Source: Actinomycetota bacterium (GTDB lineage Bacteria > Actinomycetota > Thermoleophilia > UBA2241). From it: a DNA stretch of 48,337 nt. Location of the stretch: the NCBI GenBank assembly GCA_003132585.1, contig PKYG01000091.1, positions 18,893 through 67,229 on the forward strand, given 5' to 3'. How positions within the stretch are numbered: the stretch's first letter is position 1; every line of letters begins with the position of its first letter. The position numbers were made by a program, and so were the translations under genes. The notes beneath the pieces are model-generated. The model was given only the letters and a program-made list of their open reading frames with translations, did not search any database and was not told the DNA's origin. Below are positions 34,129-43,464 of the stretch, in pieces.

Positions 34129-34686
34129 TCAGCCGTCACCGCGCAGCCGCCGCGTCCACGCCACCAGCGCTTCGAGCTGGGCGCGGACCACGGCGCGGGT
34201 CTTCTCGTCCACGAGAGTGCCCTTTTCGTCGAACCGCTCCGTCGCGAAGGAGACCATCACCTCGGGCTTGTTGAGCACAAGCGCCTCGACGAAGACCATC
34301 GACTGGCGCAGATGATACTGCATGCGCGCCGTGCCCATGGCACCGCTCGTGGCGCCCATGATCGCCACCGGCTTGTCTCTGAACGGCTGACCGGCAACCG
34401 GCCGTGACACCCAGTCGATCGCGTTCTTCAACACCCCCGGCATCGAGAAATTGTACTCGGGCGAGATGAACAGCACGGCGTCGGCGGTGGCGATCTGCTC
34501 GCGCAGTCGTTTCACGGGCTCGGGATGACCGTGCTCGACGAGCACGTCCTCGTTGTAGAGGGGGATCGCCGAGATGTCGGCAGCGTCAATCGTCACCGCG
34601 TCGGGAAGAAGGTCTCGCAGGTTCTCATACAGCATTCGGTTGTACGACGCCCGCCGCAGGCTCCCGATGATCGCGAGGATGTGCAC
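34129..34686 (-). CDS. NADPH-dependent FMN reductase
   Basis: VHILAIIGSLRRASYNRMLYENL, FISPEYNFSMPGVLKNAIDWVSRP, KPVAIMGATSGAMGTARMQYHLRQ. Confidence 0.92.
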   Translation of the reverse strand: MHILAIIGSLRRASYNRMLYENLRDLLPDAVTIDAADISAIPLYNEDVLVEHGHPEPVKRLREQIATADAVLFISPEYNFSMPGVLKNAIDWVSRPVAGQPFRDKPVAIMGATSGAMGTARMQYHLRQSMVFVEALVLNKPEVMVSFATERFDEKGTLVDEKTRAVVRAQLEALVAWTRRLRGDG

Positions 34687-34828
34687 TATCGCCTCCGTTC
34701 TCCGTGACGCGAACCGCGAGCGCGGTTGACCGCAGCTCCACAGTGCAGTGATACCCGGTGGGAAACGTGGCGGGCGGTGGCGCAGCAAGGCCGTCGCGGG
34801 CGGTGGCGAAGCCGCGTCCGCCCGCCGC

Positions 34829-35638
34829 CTACTTCTCCGAGGCCGCCTGCTCCTCCGACGCCGCCGTGCGCGGCCCCATGGCGACCCAGCCACCGTTGCC
34901 GTCACGCTGCACGGGCACGACCGGCCGGCCGCCCCAGAGGCGCGGCCGCAGCCAGTTCTCCGTCGCGATCGGCTCGTCCCCGCGCAGTATCGGCGCGTCG
35001 CGGTCGAGCGCGGTGACGGCGATGCCTGCGGCCGCGAGCTCGGCGACGGTCACCGGGTCGCCGAACTCGCGCAGCGGCACGTGGTAGTCGATCATGCGGC
35101 CGCTCCAGCCATCGTGCGTGAGCCCGACCCCGGCGGCAGCGCCGATGACGCCGTCCTCGCTGCCGCCGTGGCCGGAGAGATGCACGCCTTCGGCGGCCGC
35201 GTACGCCTCGGCTTGCGTGACGACCTCGGTCGCCGCCCGTCGCCCGAAGGCGGCGAGGCGCTCCAGCGCCGGCGACCCGTCCCAGGCGACGCAGAGGCCC
35301 GGGTCGCTGCCGTCGAGCCAGTGGCGCGCGAGGTGCCGCACGGCGCGCTCGACGAGGTCGTCGAGACCGGGCGGCACGGCGGAGCCGTCGCCGCCGCCCA
35401 CCTCGGCGCCCACGTACTCGAGTACGCACACCGCGGCGCTGTTGTGCGACGTGTACGGCACGCGCGGATCGACGAGCAACTGCTGGCGCACGACTGCCCA
35501 GGGCCGCCACGGCACCACGAGTTCGTCGCAGAACCAGCGACCGACCTTGCCGGTGCCGCGCTCGGCGCCGAGGTAGTCGGTGTCGTCGAAGGCGACGTAG
35601 ACGCGTCGCCACGCCGCGACCGGCATGGCCGGCGTCAT
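34829..35638 (-). CDS. FDDTD-motif protein (TiaS-like N-terminal domain)
   Basis: RVYVAFDDTDYLGAERGTGKVGRWFCDEL...VPYTSHNSAAVCVLEY. Confidence 0.6.
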   Translation of the reverse strand: MTPAMPVAAWRRVYVAFDDTDYLGAERGTGKVGRWFCDELVVPWRPWAVVRQQLLVDPRVPYTSHNSAAVCVLEYVGAEVGGGDGSAVPPGLDDLVERAVRHLARHWLDGSDPGLCVAWDGSPALERLAAFGRRAATEVVTQAEAYAAAEGVHLSGHGGSEDGVIGAAAGVGLTHDGWSGRMIDYHVPLREFGDPVTVAELAAAGIAVTALDRDAPILRGDEPIATENWLRPRLWGGRPVVPVQRDGNGGWVAMGPRTAASEEQAASEK

Positions 35639-37587
35639 CGCCCGATCGCTTTCAGCTGGGGGCCGTCGATGCCGGTCGGAGGCGTGACGTGGTCGAAGCG
35701 CGCCAGGCGCCGCAGGCGCCGGCCGACAACGAGTCCCGGCACGAAGAAGATGCCGACGGCGGCGCCGAACAGGCCGGCGGCGAGCGATGCCGCGCTCACA
35801 TGCGAATCGAACCCGCCGCCGGCAGTGCTGTCGGCGCCGCCAGCGCCGATGATGCCCTGCACGGGGATGCCCGTGACCTCGCTGCCGGACCCCGTGGTCG
35901 CCGTCGCCGGAACGATTCCCGGTGACTGCGTGCCGGCGCCGTTGCCTGATGTGCCGGCGCCGGCAGCTCCGCTGCCCCGACCGGCTCCCGTGCCCGAGCC
36001 CGACCAGCCGCCCGGCCCAACCGGCAAGATCGTGCTCAAGTCGGGGCTCAGCGGCGGCTGCGGGTGCACGGCCGTCTTGTCGTCGGTGTCGTCGCCCGAT
36101 CCGTTACCGCCACCGGACGTGACCGGCACGGAGGCGATCGTCACATCGGCGAGTACCGGCGAGACAGCGCAGGCGGCGCTCGTCAGGGTCACCCGGTACG
36201 CAATCGTCGCGGCGACGCTGCCGGCGGGAAGAGAAAAGCGCGACGCGCCGTCGAGCGAGACGGCGCCGGCGGCCGGGAGCCACGCGCCGCCGCCGAGCCG
36301 ATACTCGAGCCCGACATCGGCGCCGTCGGGCACCGTCGCGCTGCACGCGATCCGCAGAAAACGCTTTTTGGCGAAGGCGCTGCCTGCATCGAGCGGCGCC
36401 GACGTGAGCGTCACGCTCTGCAGCATGCCGATCTCGACGATGCGCCGGAAGCCGCTGTCGGCGACCAGCACCGATCCGTCGGCGGCGAGTGTCGCCGAGC
36501 GCGGCGCCGATACGGCAGTCGTTCCGGCGCCCGCCGGCGGGTCGAACGCCGCCATGTCGTAGCTGCGCACCACTTGCCTGGCTTCCGTCACCTCGAGTAC
36601 GCGGCCGTTGCCGGTGTCGCAGATCAGCGTGTCGCCGTTGGCCATCCGCTGCGCGTAGGTGGGGTCGGAGAGATGACCGGCTGCCGTGCCGGCGACATCG
36701 GTCGTGCCGTACTGCCAGACGATGTCGCCGCCGCGGTCGACCTCGATCACGCGCTGGCCGTCGGCGTCGGTGATCAGCGTGTCGCCGTTCGCCAGCCGTT
36801 GCGGCGAACGCGGCTTCTTCAGTTGGTCGGGGCCGCTGCCGTAGACGCCGGGCATGCCGTACTGCCAGACGATGCTGGCGGCCGTGAAGCCGTTATCGGG
36901 CTCACCGGCGCGATAGTCGGCGTAGCGCACTTCGATCACCCGCTCAGCGCCGAGGTTGTCGGCGATCAGGATGTTGCCGTCGGGTGTGCGCGAGGCCATG
37001 AACGGGTCTTCGAGCCGGTTCACGCCGAGACCCGGTTTGCCGGCCTCGCCGTACTGCCATACCACGGTCTTGCTCTGATCGACGACGAAGACGCGCGCGG
37101 CGTAGCGGTCGGCGATCAGCGTGTACGGCCGGCCGTGATCGTAGAAGCGCCAGGCGAAGAATGGCTTCTGCAGGTTCGGATCGTCGGCCTGGGTGTACGA
37201 CCACAGGGCGTGACCGTCGGGTGCGACAACGGCGACGAACCCGGACGTCGGGTCGTTGAAGAAGCGATTGGTGATCAGAACGTTGCCGCCGGGCAAGGGT
37301 TGAGCGCTGCGCGGGTCGACGGTCGTCGGATCGAAGCCGGCGTAGATCGGGCTGGTGCCGTCGAGCCGCCACTTCACGATCGGCGCGAGCGCCAGGGACT
37401 GGTCCGCACCACCCGACAGAGCGACGCCGGCGGGCACGGTGCCAAACGAGAACGGATAGCCGCTCGTGCCTTCGAGCGTGAGCGTCGGCGCGAGGGCGGC
37501 GGCCGCGGCGGCGTTCGCCGCCCCGGCCGCCGCGCACAGCGCCGCGACGAGAAGGGTCTGGATAAGGCTGCGCAGCCGCCGGCTCAC
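35635..37587 (-). CDS. arylsulfotransferase/NHL-repeat-like exported protein with C-terminal TM
   Basis: Repeated TPDGNILIADNLGAERVIEV..., IVWQYG blades; signal sequence; C-terminal TM. Confidence 0.7.
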   Translation of the reverse strand: MSRRLRSLIQTLLVAALCAAAGAANAAAAAALAPTLTLEGTSGYPFSFGTVPAGVALSGGADQSLALAPIVKWRLDGTSPIYAGFDPTTVDPRSAQPLPGGNVLITNRFFNDPTSGFVAVVAPDGHALWSYTQADDPNLQKPFFAWRFYDHGRPYTLIADRYAARVFVVDQSKTVVWQYGEAGKPGLGVNRLEDPFMASRTPDGNILIADNLGAERVIEVRYADYRAGEPDNGFTAASIVWQYGMPGVYGSGPDQLKKPRSPQRLANGDTLITDADGQRVIEVDRGGDIVWQYGTTDVAGTAAGHLSDPTYAQRMANGDTLICDTGNGRVLEVTEARQVVRSYDMAAFDPPAGAGTTAVSAPRSATLAADGSVLVADSGFRRIVEIGMLQSVTLTSAPLDAGSAFAKKRFLRIACSATVPDGADVGLEYRLGGGAWLPAAGAVSLDGASRFSLPAGSVAATIAYRVTLTSAACAVSPVLADVTIASVPVTSGGGNGSGDDTDDKTAVHPQPPLSPDLSTILPVGPGGWSGSGTGAGRGSGAAGAGTSGNGAGTQSPGIVPATATTGSGSEVTGIPVQGIIGAGGADSTAGGGFDSHVSAASLAAGLFGAAVGIFFVPGLVVGRRLRRLARFDHVTPPTGIDGPQLKAIGR

Positions 37588-38159
37588 GCCCCCACTCCCG
37601 GGATCTTCCTCAGTTGCGCGACCAGCAGGACGCCGAGCAGGCCGCCGATCGCGCCGAACACCACATGCGTCGTCGCCGCGTAACCCAGGCCCCAGAAGAG
37701 GAAGCCCAGCGGCAGCTTGAGGATCGCGCCGATGATCAGCGTCGTGATCAGCTTGGCCAGGTTCGCCAGCGCGCCGATGACGGCGACGCTCACCTTGTTC
37801 GAGATGCCGCCGGGCAGGAGCGCCGCGCCGAGGTCGACCGTGAGCCCCATGGCGACGTACTTGACCCACTCGAGAAACGGCGCGTGGCCGTGGCCGAGCA
37901 AAGTCAGGAGAACACCGGCGAGCAGTCCCATCAGCAGGCCGGTGCCGCGCCTGCCGACGATCCCGCGCCCGACGACGAAGAGCGCCACGACGACAGCGCC
38001 GGTGTGACCGGGCACGTGCAGCGGCACGTTGATCAGCACCTTGCCGAGCACGACAAGGTCGGCGATCAGCGCCACCAGGAGAGCGTCGCGCAAGGTGAGC
38101 GACCAGATGAAGCGCCGGCTCGTCGCCGGCGCGTTAGTGGACACGGAGCTCTGTGACAT
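37584..38159 (-). CDS. multi-TM membrane protein, ECF-transporter S-component-like
   Basis: RDALLVALIADLVVLGKVLINVPLHVPGHTGAVVVALFVVGRGIVGRRGTGLLMGLLAGVLLTLLG; translationally coupled. Confidence 0.6.
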   Translation of the reverse strand: MSQSSVSTNAPATSRRFIWSLTLRDALLVALIADLVVLGKVLINVPLHVPGHTGAVVVALFVVGRGIVGRRGTGLLMGLLAGVLLTLLGHGHAPFLEWVKYVAMGLTVDLGAALLPGGISNKVSVAVIGALANLAKLITTLIIGAILKLPLGFLFWGLGYAATTHVVFGAIGGLLGVLLVAQLRKIPGVGA

Positions 38160-38616
38160 CGCGCACCCTCAGGCGCCAGTCCATCGTCGGCGACACGATC
38201 TTGACCGTGCCGCGGTCGTTAAAGTCGAGGATCGTGTCGCCGGTGACCGCCTTCGCCGCCAAAGTGAGGCGGCCGCTGTCACGCAGCCCCATGCCGCGCA
38301 CTTCCAGTGTCGTGAAGCTCGTCACGCCGGCCGCCGTGAGCACCGTCTGCACGGTCGGGCCGTGCTGCGGCTTGCCGTCGGCGATGATCGTCACCGCGGG
38401 CAAGGCGCGCAGCGCGGCGACACTGAACTGCTTCAGCACAGTGTCGCCGCGCATCACCTTGACCGCGTAGCCGGGCGCCGGCCGGCCCGACGCCGACTGC
38501 GTCGTCCCGGTCACCCGCCACTCGACGATCCAGGCGAGGGCGACCAGCACGAGCACGGCAGCGACCAGCGCCGCCAAGCGGCGCGGCGTAGCTTTCCGTG
38601 TGCGCTGGTCGCCCAT
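38134..38616 (-). CDS. anchored protein with molybdopterin-oxidoreductase-like domain
   Basis: N-terminal TM; VMRGDTVLKQFSVAALRALPAVTIIADGKPQHGPTVQTVLTAAGV. Confidence 0.5.
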   Translation of the reverse strand: MGDQRTRKATPRRLAALVAAVLVLVALAWIVEWRVTGTTQSASGRPAPGYAVKVMRGDTVLKQFSVAALRALPAVTIIADGKPQHGPTVQTVLTAAGVTSFTTLEVRGMGLRDSGRLTLAAKAVTGDTILDFNDRGTVKIVSPTMDWRLRVRDVTELRVH

Positions 38617-38636
38617 CGCCCTCCGTCACATTACCG

Positions 38637-40778
38637 TCACGTTACCGTCAGGTACCGGTACGCCGACTTCGTCGCCGCGTGCAGCGCGTCGGCCGGATGG
38701 TAGGCGCGCAGCCGCCAGCGGCCGGCGCTCGGCAGCGCGAACCGCGCCCGGTACTTGCTGTAGGTCGAGTAGTTCAGGTTGGCGGCGTTCACCGTCAGTT
38801 TGAGCACCCACGTGCCGCTCCGCAGCTTGTAGCAGAGGATCCTGACTGAGCGCTGCCCGGCCGGATGCCGCGGCTGAAGCGTGCCGGTCGAGGTGAAGGC
38901 GACACCGTGACGCACTCTCAACGGTGCGCTCGGCGTGCCGAGCAGCACGTGCGGCGTGACGGTCACCGGCGCACTCTGCGAGCCCGCGAAGTCGACATCG
39001 CCGGGGAAGCGCAGACGGTACATCGTCTTTTGCCTGAGATGGGCCGCGGCCAGCACGCTGTACGAACCGTCGGCCGAAGGCAGGTCGGCTACCCAGGACC
39101 ATACGCTGCCGTCGGGTGAGCTCTCGAGCACGACTTGCTTGCCGCCGAGCGGCGCGCCATCGGTGCTCAGCTGCCCGCTGAGCTGCACTGCGCCGCGCCA
39201 CGGGACGACGAGCAGAGGCGGCGTCAATGTGAGCATCGTCGCGCCCCGCGGCACGACGCTCCCGAAGACGCCGCTCGACCAGTTGCCGGCAGCATCGCGG
39301 GCGAAGATGCCGTAGTAGTACGTAGCGCCGTTGCTGAGACTGGAGTCGTCGTAAGCGGTGCCTGCGCCGGAGTAGACCGCCGTGCCGTCGGCGGCGTCGG
39401 CCGGCTGGTGGCTGTCGTTGCGCACCACCGTCGTCGCGCTCCAATCGGGGTCGCCGGGGTTGGTCCACGCAATCGACGCCGCTTGATCGCCCGGCGTGAA
39501 GGTAGCGCCGGTCACCGGTCCCGGCGGCGTGCCGTCGGGGGTCGCCGTCGCTTCGTTCGAACGCGGCCCCTCGTTGGTCGCCGCGTCGTGTGCGCGCACG
39601 AGGTAGTGATACGTCGTGTCGTTCGCGACCGTTGCATCGGTGTAGGTCGTCTCCGTTGTCGTGCCGATGACGACGGCGGGCGCCGTTTCGACGGCCAGGC
39701 CGAGGTCGACCCAGCGGTAGATCGTGTAGCCGGTGACGCCGACGTCGTCCGTGGCTGCCGTCCAGGAGAGCGCGACGCTGGCGTTGTGCGCCGTCGCGCT
39801 CAAACCCGTCGGCGTGTCCGGCGGCGTCTGATTGGAAGCGCCGTAAGCGATGTCGACGTCGCTCGTGGCGCCGGTGAAGCTGCTCGCGCCCGTCGGCCAG
39901 ATCGTGGTGCCCTGCAGCAGCACGTCGAACGCGAGGCCGGCGGGCACCGCCAGCCGGAAGTCACCGGCGGTGCCCGCCGGCCCGTAGTCTTCGTTGTCGA
40001 GGATCCCGTCGGCGTTGTCGTCGCAGAGATTGGGCTCGGTGCGCTGCAGGCTCCACAGCGTCGTCGTGCCGCCGGCGACACTCTCTGCCCGCTTGGCGCC
40101 CGTCAACCCAGTGGCCACGCCGTTGTGGACCCAGAAACCGCCGCCGCTCGTCGCCGTCATGTCGAGCACGGTGACGGCCGGCGCGGACGAGCCGTTCAGA
40201 GTCGATCCGCTCGCCCCCGGGTTGAGCGACACGATCCAGTGGTAGGTGCCCGACAGCCGCGTGTCGCCGAACTTGACGTAGTACCAGGAATTCGTCGTGA
40301 TCAGTCCGGAGCTGTCGGTCGTGATCGACGGGAAGTCCGCCCAGGTCGCGTCGTCCGACTGCACCCACTGACTGGTGGTGGAGTTCCAGATGAAGCCGCG
40401 GTTGGCGCCGGAGACGGGGCCCGTGGAGGGGCTGAAGCGGATCTTCACGTAGTACGTCGTGCTCGTGGCCAGCCCGGCGGACGCCGAGAAGCGCACGGCA
40501 GTGACAGTGTGATCGTTGGCCACATACGTGGCGCTGTCGGCGGCGGTCACCCCGCCGGTGTACGAGCCGCTGGCGGCGAAGGCGGCGGGGGCCGCGAGCG
40601 CGACAAGCGCGGCGGCGAGCGCGAGTGCAAGACCGAGGCCGACGAGAGCGGCGATGCGCGCGCTCGTCATTCTCCGTCGGGTGCTCGCGCCCGTCATCCT
40701 CCGTCGCTCGCTCGCGCCCGGCTTCTCTGCCACCGGCCTCCTCATGGATGTGCCTGACACTGGTTTCTCTTGGAGCAT
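38637..40778 (-). CDS. secreted fibronectin type III domain protein
   Basis: Signal region; PDTPTGLSATAHNASVALSWTAATDDVGVTGYTIYRW...TTYHYLVRAHDAATNEGPRSNEATAT. Confidence 0.85.
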   Translation of the reverse strand: MLQEKPVSGTSMRRPVAEKPGASERRRMTGASTRRRMTSARIAALVGLGLALALAAALVALAAPAAFAASGSYTGGVTAADSATYVANDHTVTAVRFSASAGLATSTTYYVKIRFSPSTGPVSGANRGFIWNSTTSQWVQSDDATWADFPSITTDSSGLITTNSWYYVKFGDTRLSGTYHWIVSLNPGASGSTLNGSSAPAVTVLDMTATSGGGFWVHNGVATGLTGAKRAESVAGGTTTLWSLQRTEPNLCDDNADGILDNEDYGPAGTAGDFRLAVPAGLAFDVLLQGTTIWPTGASSFTGATSDVDIAYGASNQTPPDTPTGLSATAHNASVALSWTAATDDVGVTGYTIYRWVDLGLAVETAPAVVIGTTTETTYTDATVANDTTYHYLVRAHDAATNEGPRSNEATATPDGTPPGPVTGATFTPGDQAASIAWTNPGDPDWSATTVVRNDSHQPADAADGTAVYSGAGTAYDDSSLSNGATYYYGIFARDAAGNWSSGVFGSVVPRGATMLTLTPPLLVVPWRGAVQLSGQLSTDGAPLGGKQVVLESSPDGSVWSWVADLPSADGSYSVLAAAHLRQKTMYRLRFPGDVDFAGSQSAPVTVTPHVLLGTPSAPLRVRHGVAFTSTGTLQPRHPAGQRSVRILCYKLRSGTWVLKLTVNAANLNYSTYSKYRARFALPSAGRWRLRAYHPADALHAATKSAYRYLTVT

Positions 40779-40800
40779 GACGTGGTTCCCTCCCTGTTCT

Positions 40801-41802
40801 TCAGGCGCTCAACTGGATGACAGCGCCGGTTGCCGATGTGTCGTAGCCGGTCAGATCCTCGACCTGCCGCTTGAAGTCGGCCGACTCGAGGCGCGCGAGG
40901 ACGGGGTGAAAGCGCGCGCTGGCGAAGATATCGTGCGGCATGACGAGGTCGAACTGCTCCTTGAAGAGCGGCACGAACCCGAGCCCCTGGCGGGCGGCGG
41001 CGGCGCGGATGCCGAGCGCCGCGTCGGCGCGGCCGGCGGCGATCAGCGCGGCCGCCTCCCCATGGCTCGTCACTTCCGTGACGTAGCCGTTCAGGGCGGC
41101 CGCGCCCAGCCCCTTGCCGGCCAGATACCGGTCCAGCCACACGCGCGTGCCCGAGCCGACGTTGCGATTGACGAACACGGCGCCGGAGGCGGCGACGTCG
41201 GCGATCGAGCCGAAGCCGCGCGGATTGCCGGGAGCGACGATCAGCCCCTGCTCGCGATGCGCCAGTGTCACGAGTGAGAGCGGGCTGCCGGGAAACAGGT
41301 GCTGCGCGTAGGAGCGGTTGTACTCGCCCGTGTCGGCGTCGAGCAGGTGGCAGCCGGCGGCGTCGCCGAGGCCGTGACGCAGGGCGATGAGACCTTCGAG
41401 GCTGCCCATGCGCATCGTCACGATGTCAGGTGCAGCCGGGTCAGCGCGCAGGTCGGCGGCCAGCAGGTCGAGCGCCGCGTCGTCGCTGCCGACGATCACC
41501 AGCAGGCCGCGCTCGCGCGCCTCGGGCACGACGATGAAGTCGACGGCGAAGGCGCGCGCCGTCGCGGCATAGTACTTCTCCTGATGGCCGCGGACGGCAC
41601 GGGTCTCCGCGAGCTCGATCAGACCGGCGCGCTCGAGCGCGAGCACGTGGTGGCGGATCCAGGCGGGGTGCTTGCCGAAGCGCGCGCCGAGCTGCGTCAG
41701 CGTCGCCGGCGCCGCCATGACGTGACGAAGAATCGCCAGCCGGTCGGCGTTGGCGAGCACCTTGAGTTGTTCGTACTGGTCGACGTGATGGATGTCGTCC
41801 AC
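40801..41802 (-). CDS. ArsR-type HTH fused to PBP-like substrate-binding domain
   Basis: LKVLANADRLAILRHVMAAPATLTQLGARFGKHPAWIRHHVLALERAGLIEL (HTH), then GSLEGLIALRHGLGDAAGCHLLDADTGEYNRSY...VNRNVGSGTRVWLD. Confidence 0.85.
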   Translation of the reverse strand: MDDIHHVDQYEQLKVLANADRLAILRHVMAAPATLTQLGARFGKHPAWIRHHVLALERAGLIELAETRAVRGHQEKYYAATARAFAVDFIVVPEARERGLLVIVGSDDAALDLLAADLRADPAAPDIVTMRMGSLEGLIALRHGLGDAAGCHLLDADTGEYNRSYAQHLFPGSPLSLVTLAHREQGLIVAPGNPRGFGSIADVAASGAVFVNRNVGSGTRVWLDRYLAGKGLGAAALNGYVTEVTSHGEAAALIAAGRADAALGIRAAAARQGLGFVPLFKEQFDLVMPHDIFASARFHPVLARLESADFKRQVEDLTGYDTSATGAVIQLSA

Positions 41803-41811
41803 GCTGCTCCT

Positions 41812-41866
41812 GCGACTGCGGTCGGGCCGCTAAGGAAGTGCTTAGCGGCCATTCTACCGCAGTCGC
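41812..41866. promoter_or_regulatory. nested inverted repeat upstream of the ArsR-PBP regulator
   Basis: GCGACTGCGGT-N2-GGCCGCTAAG-N6-CTTAGCGGCC-N5-ACCGCAGTCGC. Confidence 0.65.
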
Positions 41867-41975
41867 CGGCGCCGGTGAAGTCCTCGCGCCGCCGCGCTTC
41901 ACAGCACGCCCACCTGTGCGCTACTCTTGCGGCAGCGCGGTGACCCCCGCGCGTCGGCGTCGGAGGGATGAGACC

Positions 41976-42266
41976 ATGGGATGCTGCTTCGGCTGCGTAG
42001 GGCTGATCGCACCGCGTCTGGCGACGCTCTTCCTTTGGCTCTTCACTAATCTCGTCACGCGCGCCTTCACCAGCTTGGTGTTCCCGCTGGCCGGCATCAT
42101 CTTCCTGCCGTTCACGACGCTGGTCTACGTGCTCGTCTATGCGCCCGGTCGCGGCGTCACAGGCTTGGGCTGGGTGTGTGTGGTCGTCGCCTTCTTCATG
42201 GACTTCGGCTCGTACGGCGGCGGTTACTCGAATCGCAAACGCCTGCCCGGATACGGCCGGTACTAG
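41976..42266 (+). CDS. small membrane protein of unknown function
   Basis: MGCCFGCVGLIAPRLATLFLWLFTNLVTRAFTSLVFPLAGIIFLPFTTLVYVLVYAPG. Confidence 0.6.
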   Translation: MGCCFGCVGLIAPRLATLFLWLFTNLVTRAFTSLVFPLAGIIFLPFTTLVYVLVYAPGRGVTGLGWVCVVVAFFMDFGSYGGGYSNRKRLPGYGRY

Positions 42267-43438
42267 CTCTTCGCGCCGCCGCGGCGCAACTTCGCGGCCA
42301 ACCGCTGCGTCAGCGGCCGCGTGTCTTTGACCGGCGGCGGCGCCGCCGCCCTCGTGAGCTCCGAGTCGAGCACCTCGTGGCGCTGGGCGAAGGTCTCGAT
42401 GCCAGCCTGGATGACCGCCGTCACGGGCAATGCCAGGATCCCGCCGATCGCTCCGAAGAGACTGGCGCCGACGATCACCGAGCCGAAGGCGATGCCGGCG
42501 TTCAGCTCCATCGTGTGCGCCGTCACGCGCGGGCTGAAGATGTAGTTCTCGAGCTGCTGGTAGACCAGGACGTAGATGAGGAACACCAGCGCCCGGGACG
42601 GAGACACCAGCAGCGCGACCATCAACGGTAGCGCCGCGCCGATGTACGTGCCGATCGTCGGGATGAACTGCGAGACGACGCCCATGAAGAGCGCCAAAGG
42701 CAGGGCGTACCCGACGCCGATGATCTTCAGCGCGGCGTAGCCGAAGACCGCCGAGAGCGCCGCCAGCAGCGCCCGCGAGTAGAGGTAGCCGCCGACCTTG
42801 TCGACGGCCGTCTCCCAGCCCCAGAGAAAGTAGTGCTGGCGCCGCTCCGGCAGGTAGGAGAGCACGGCCCGCCGCAGTCGCGGCCCGTCGGCCAGCAGAT
42901 AGAAGGCGAAGAGGCCGATCGTCAATGCCTTGAAGACGGCGCCGACGACGGCCGCGCCGAAGCCGAAGAGCTTGCCGGCGATGTCGCCCCTGTAGCTGAG
43001 CAGCTTGGCACTCGCCGCGCGCAGCGTGTCCGTGACGTGCTGCGTGGAGAGGTCGATGCTCAGCCACTTGTTGCTGTACTTGCTGATCCGCGCCAGCCAG
43101 TCCGGCAGGTGGTCGATGAGGGCGCGCGCCTGGCTGATGAACAGCGGCATCATGAGGATGATCGTGCCGACGGCGAGGATGACGAGCACGACCAGCATCG
43201 TGAACGCGGCGAGCCCGCGGGGCCAGCCGTGCCGGGCCAGCCACTGCACCGCCGGCTCGAGCGCGAACGAGAGAAAGAGCGCGACGACGACCATGGTGAT
43301 GAAGCTGCCGAGTTGGCGGACGGCGGCGATCGTGAGCAGCACCGCGAAAACGGTGACGAACAGACCCGCCATGAACGGCACGATCCAGGCCGGCCGCTTC
43401 AGTTCGGGATCGTGCAGTTCGACCTGCGGGTCTGTCAT
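42263..43438 (-). CDS. AI-2E family transporter
   Basis: PFMAGLFVTVFAVLLTI...LLADGPRLRRAVLSYLP...VGYALPLALFMGVVSQFIPTIGTYIGAALPLMVALL. Confidence 0.92.
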   Translation of the reverse strand: MTDPQVELHDPELKRPAWIVPFMAGLFVTVFAVLLTIAAVRQLGSFITMVVVALFLSFALEPAVQWLARHGWPRGLAAFTMLVVLVILAVGTIILMMPLFISQARALIDHLPDWLARISKYSNKWLSIDLSTQHVTDTLRAASAKLLSYRGDIAGKLFGFGAAVVGAVFKALTIGLFAFYLLADGPRLRRAVLSYLPERRQHYFLWGWETAVDKVGGYLYSRALLAALSAVFGYAALKIIGVGYALPLALFMGVVSQFIPTIGTYIGAALPLMVALLVSPSRALVFLIYVLVYQQLENYIFSPRVTAHTMELNAGIAFGSVIVGASLFGAIGGILALPVTAVIQAGIETFAQRHEVLDSELTRAAAPPPVKDTRPLTQRLAAKLRRGGAKS

Positions 43439-43464
43439 CCCGGCTCCTTCGACTCGTGGGGTCG

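Noticed and set aside
36064-37683. 539-aa + strand ORF
   Set aside because: Shadow of the arylsulfotransferase-like gene.
39135-40757. 540-aa + strand ORF
   Set aside because: Arg/Gly/Val-rich shadow ORF opposite the Fn3-domain gene.
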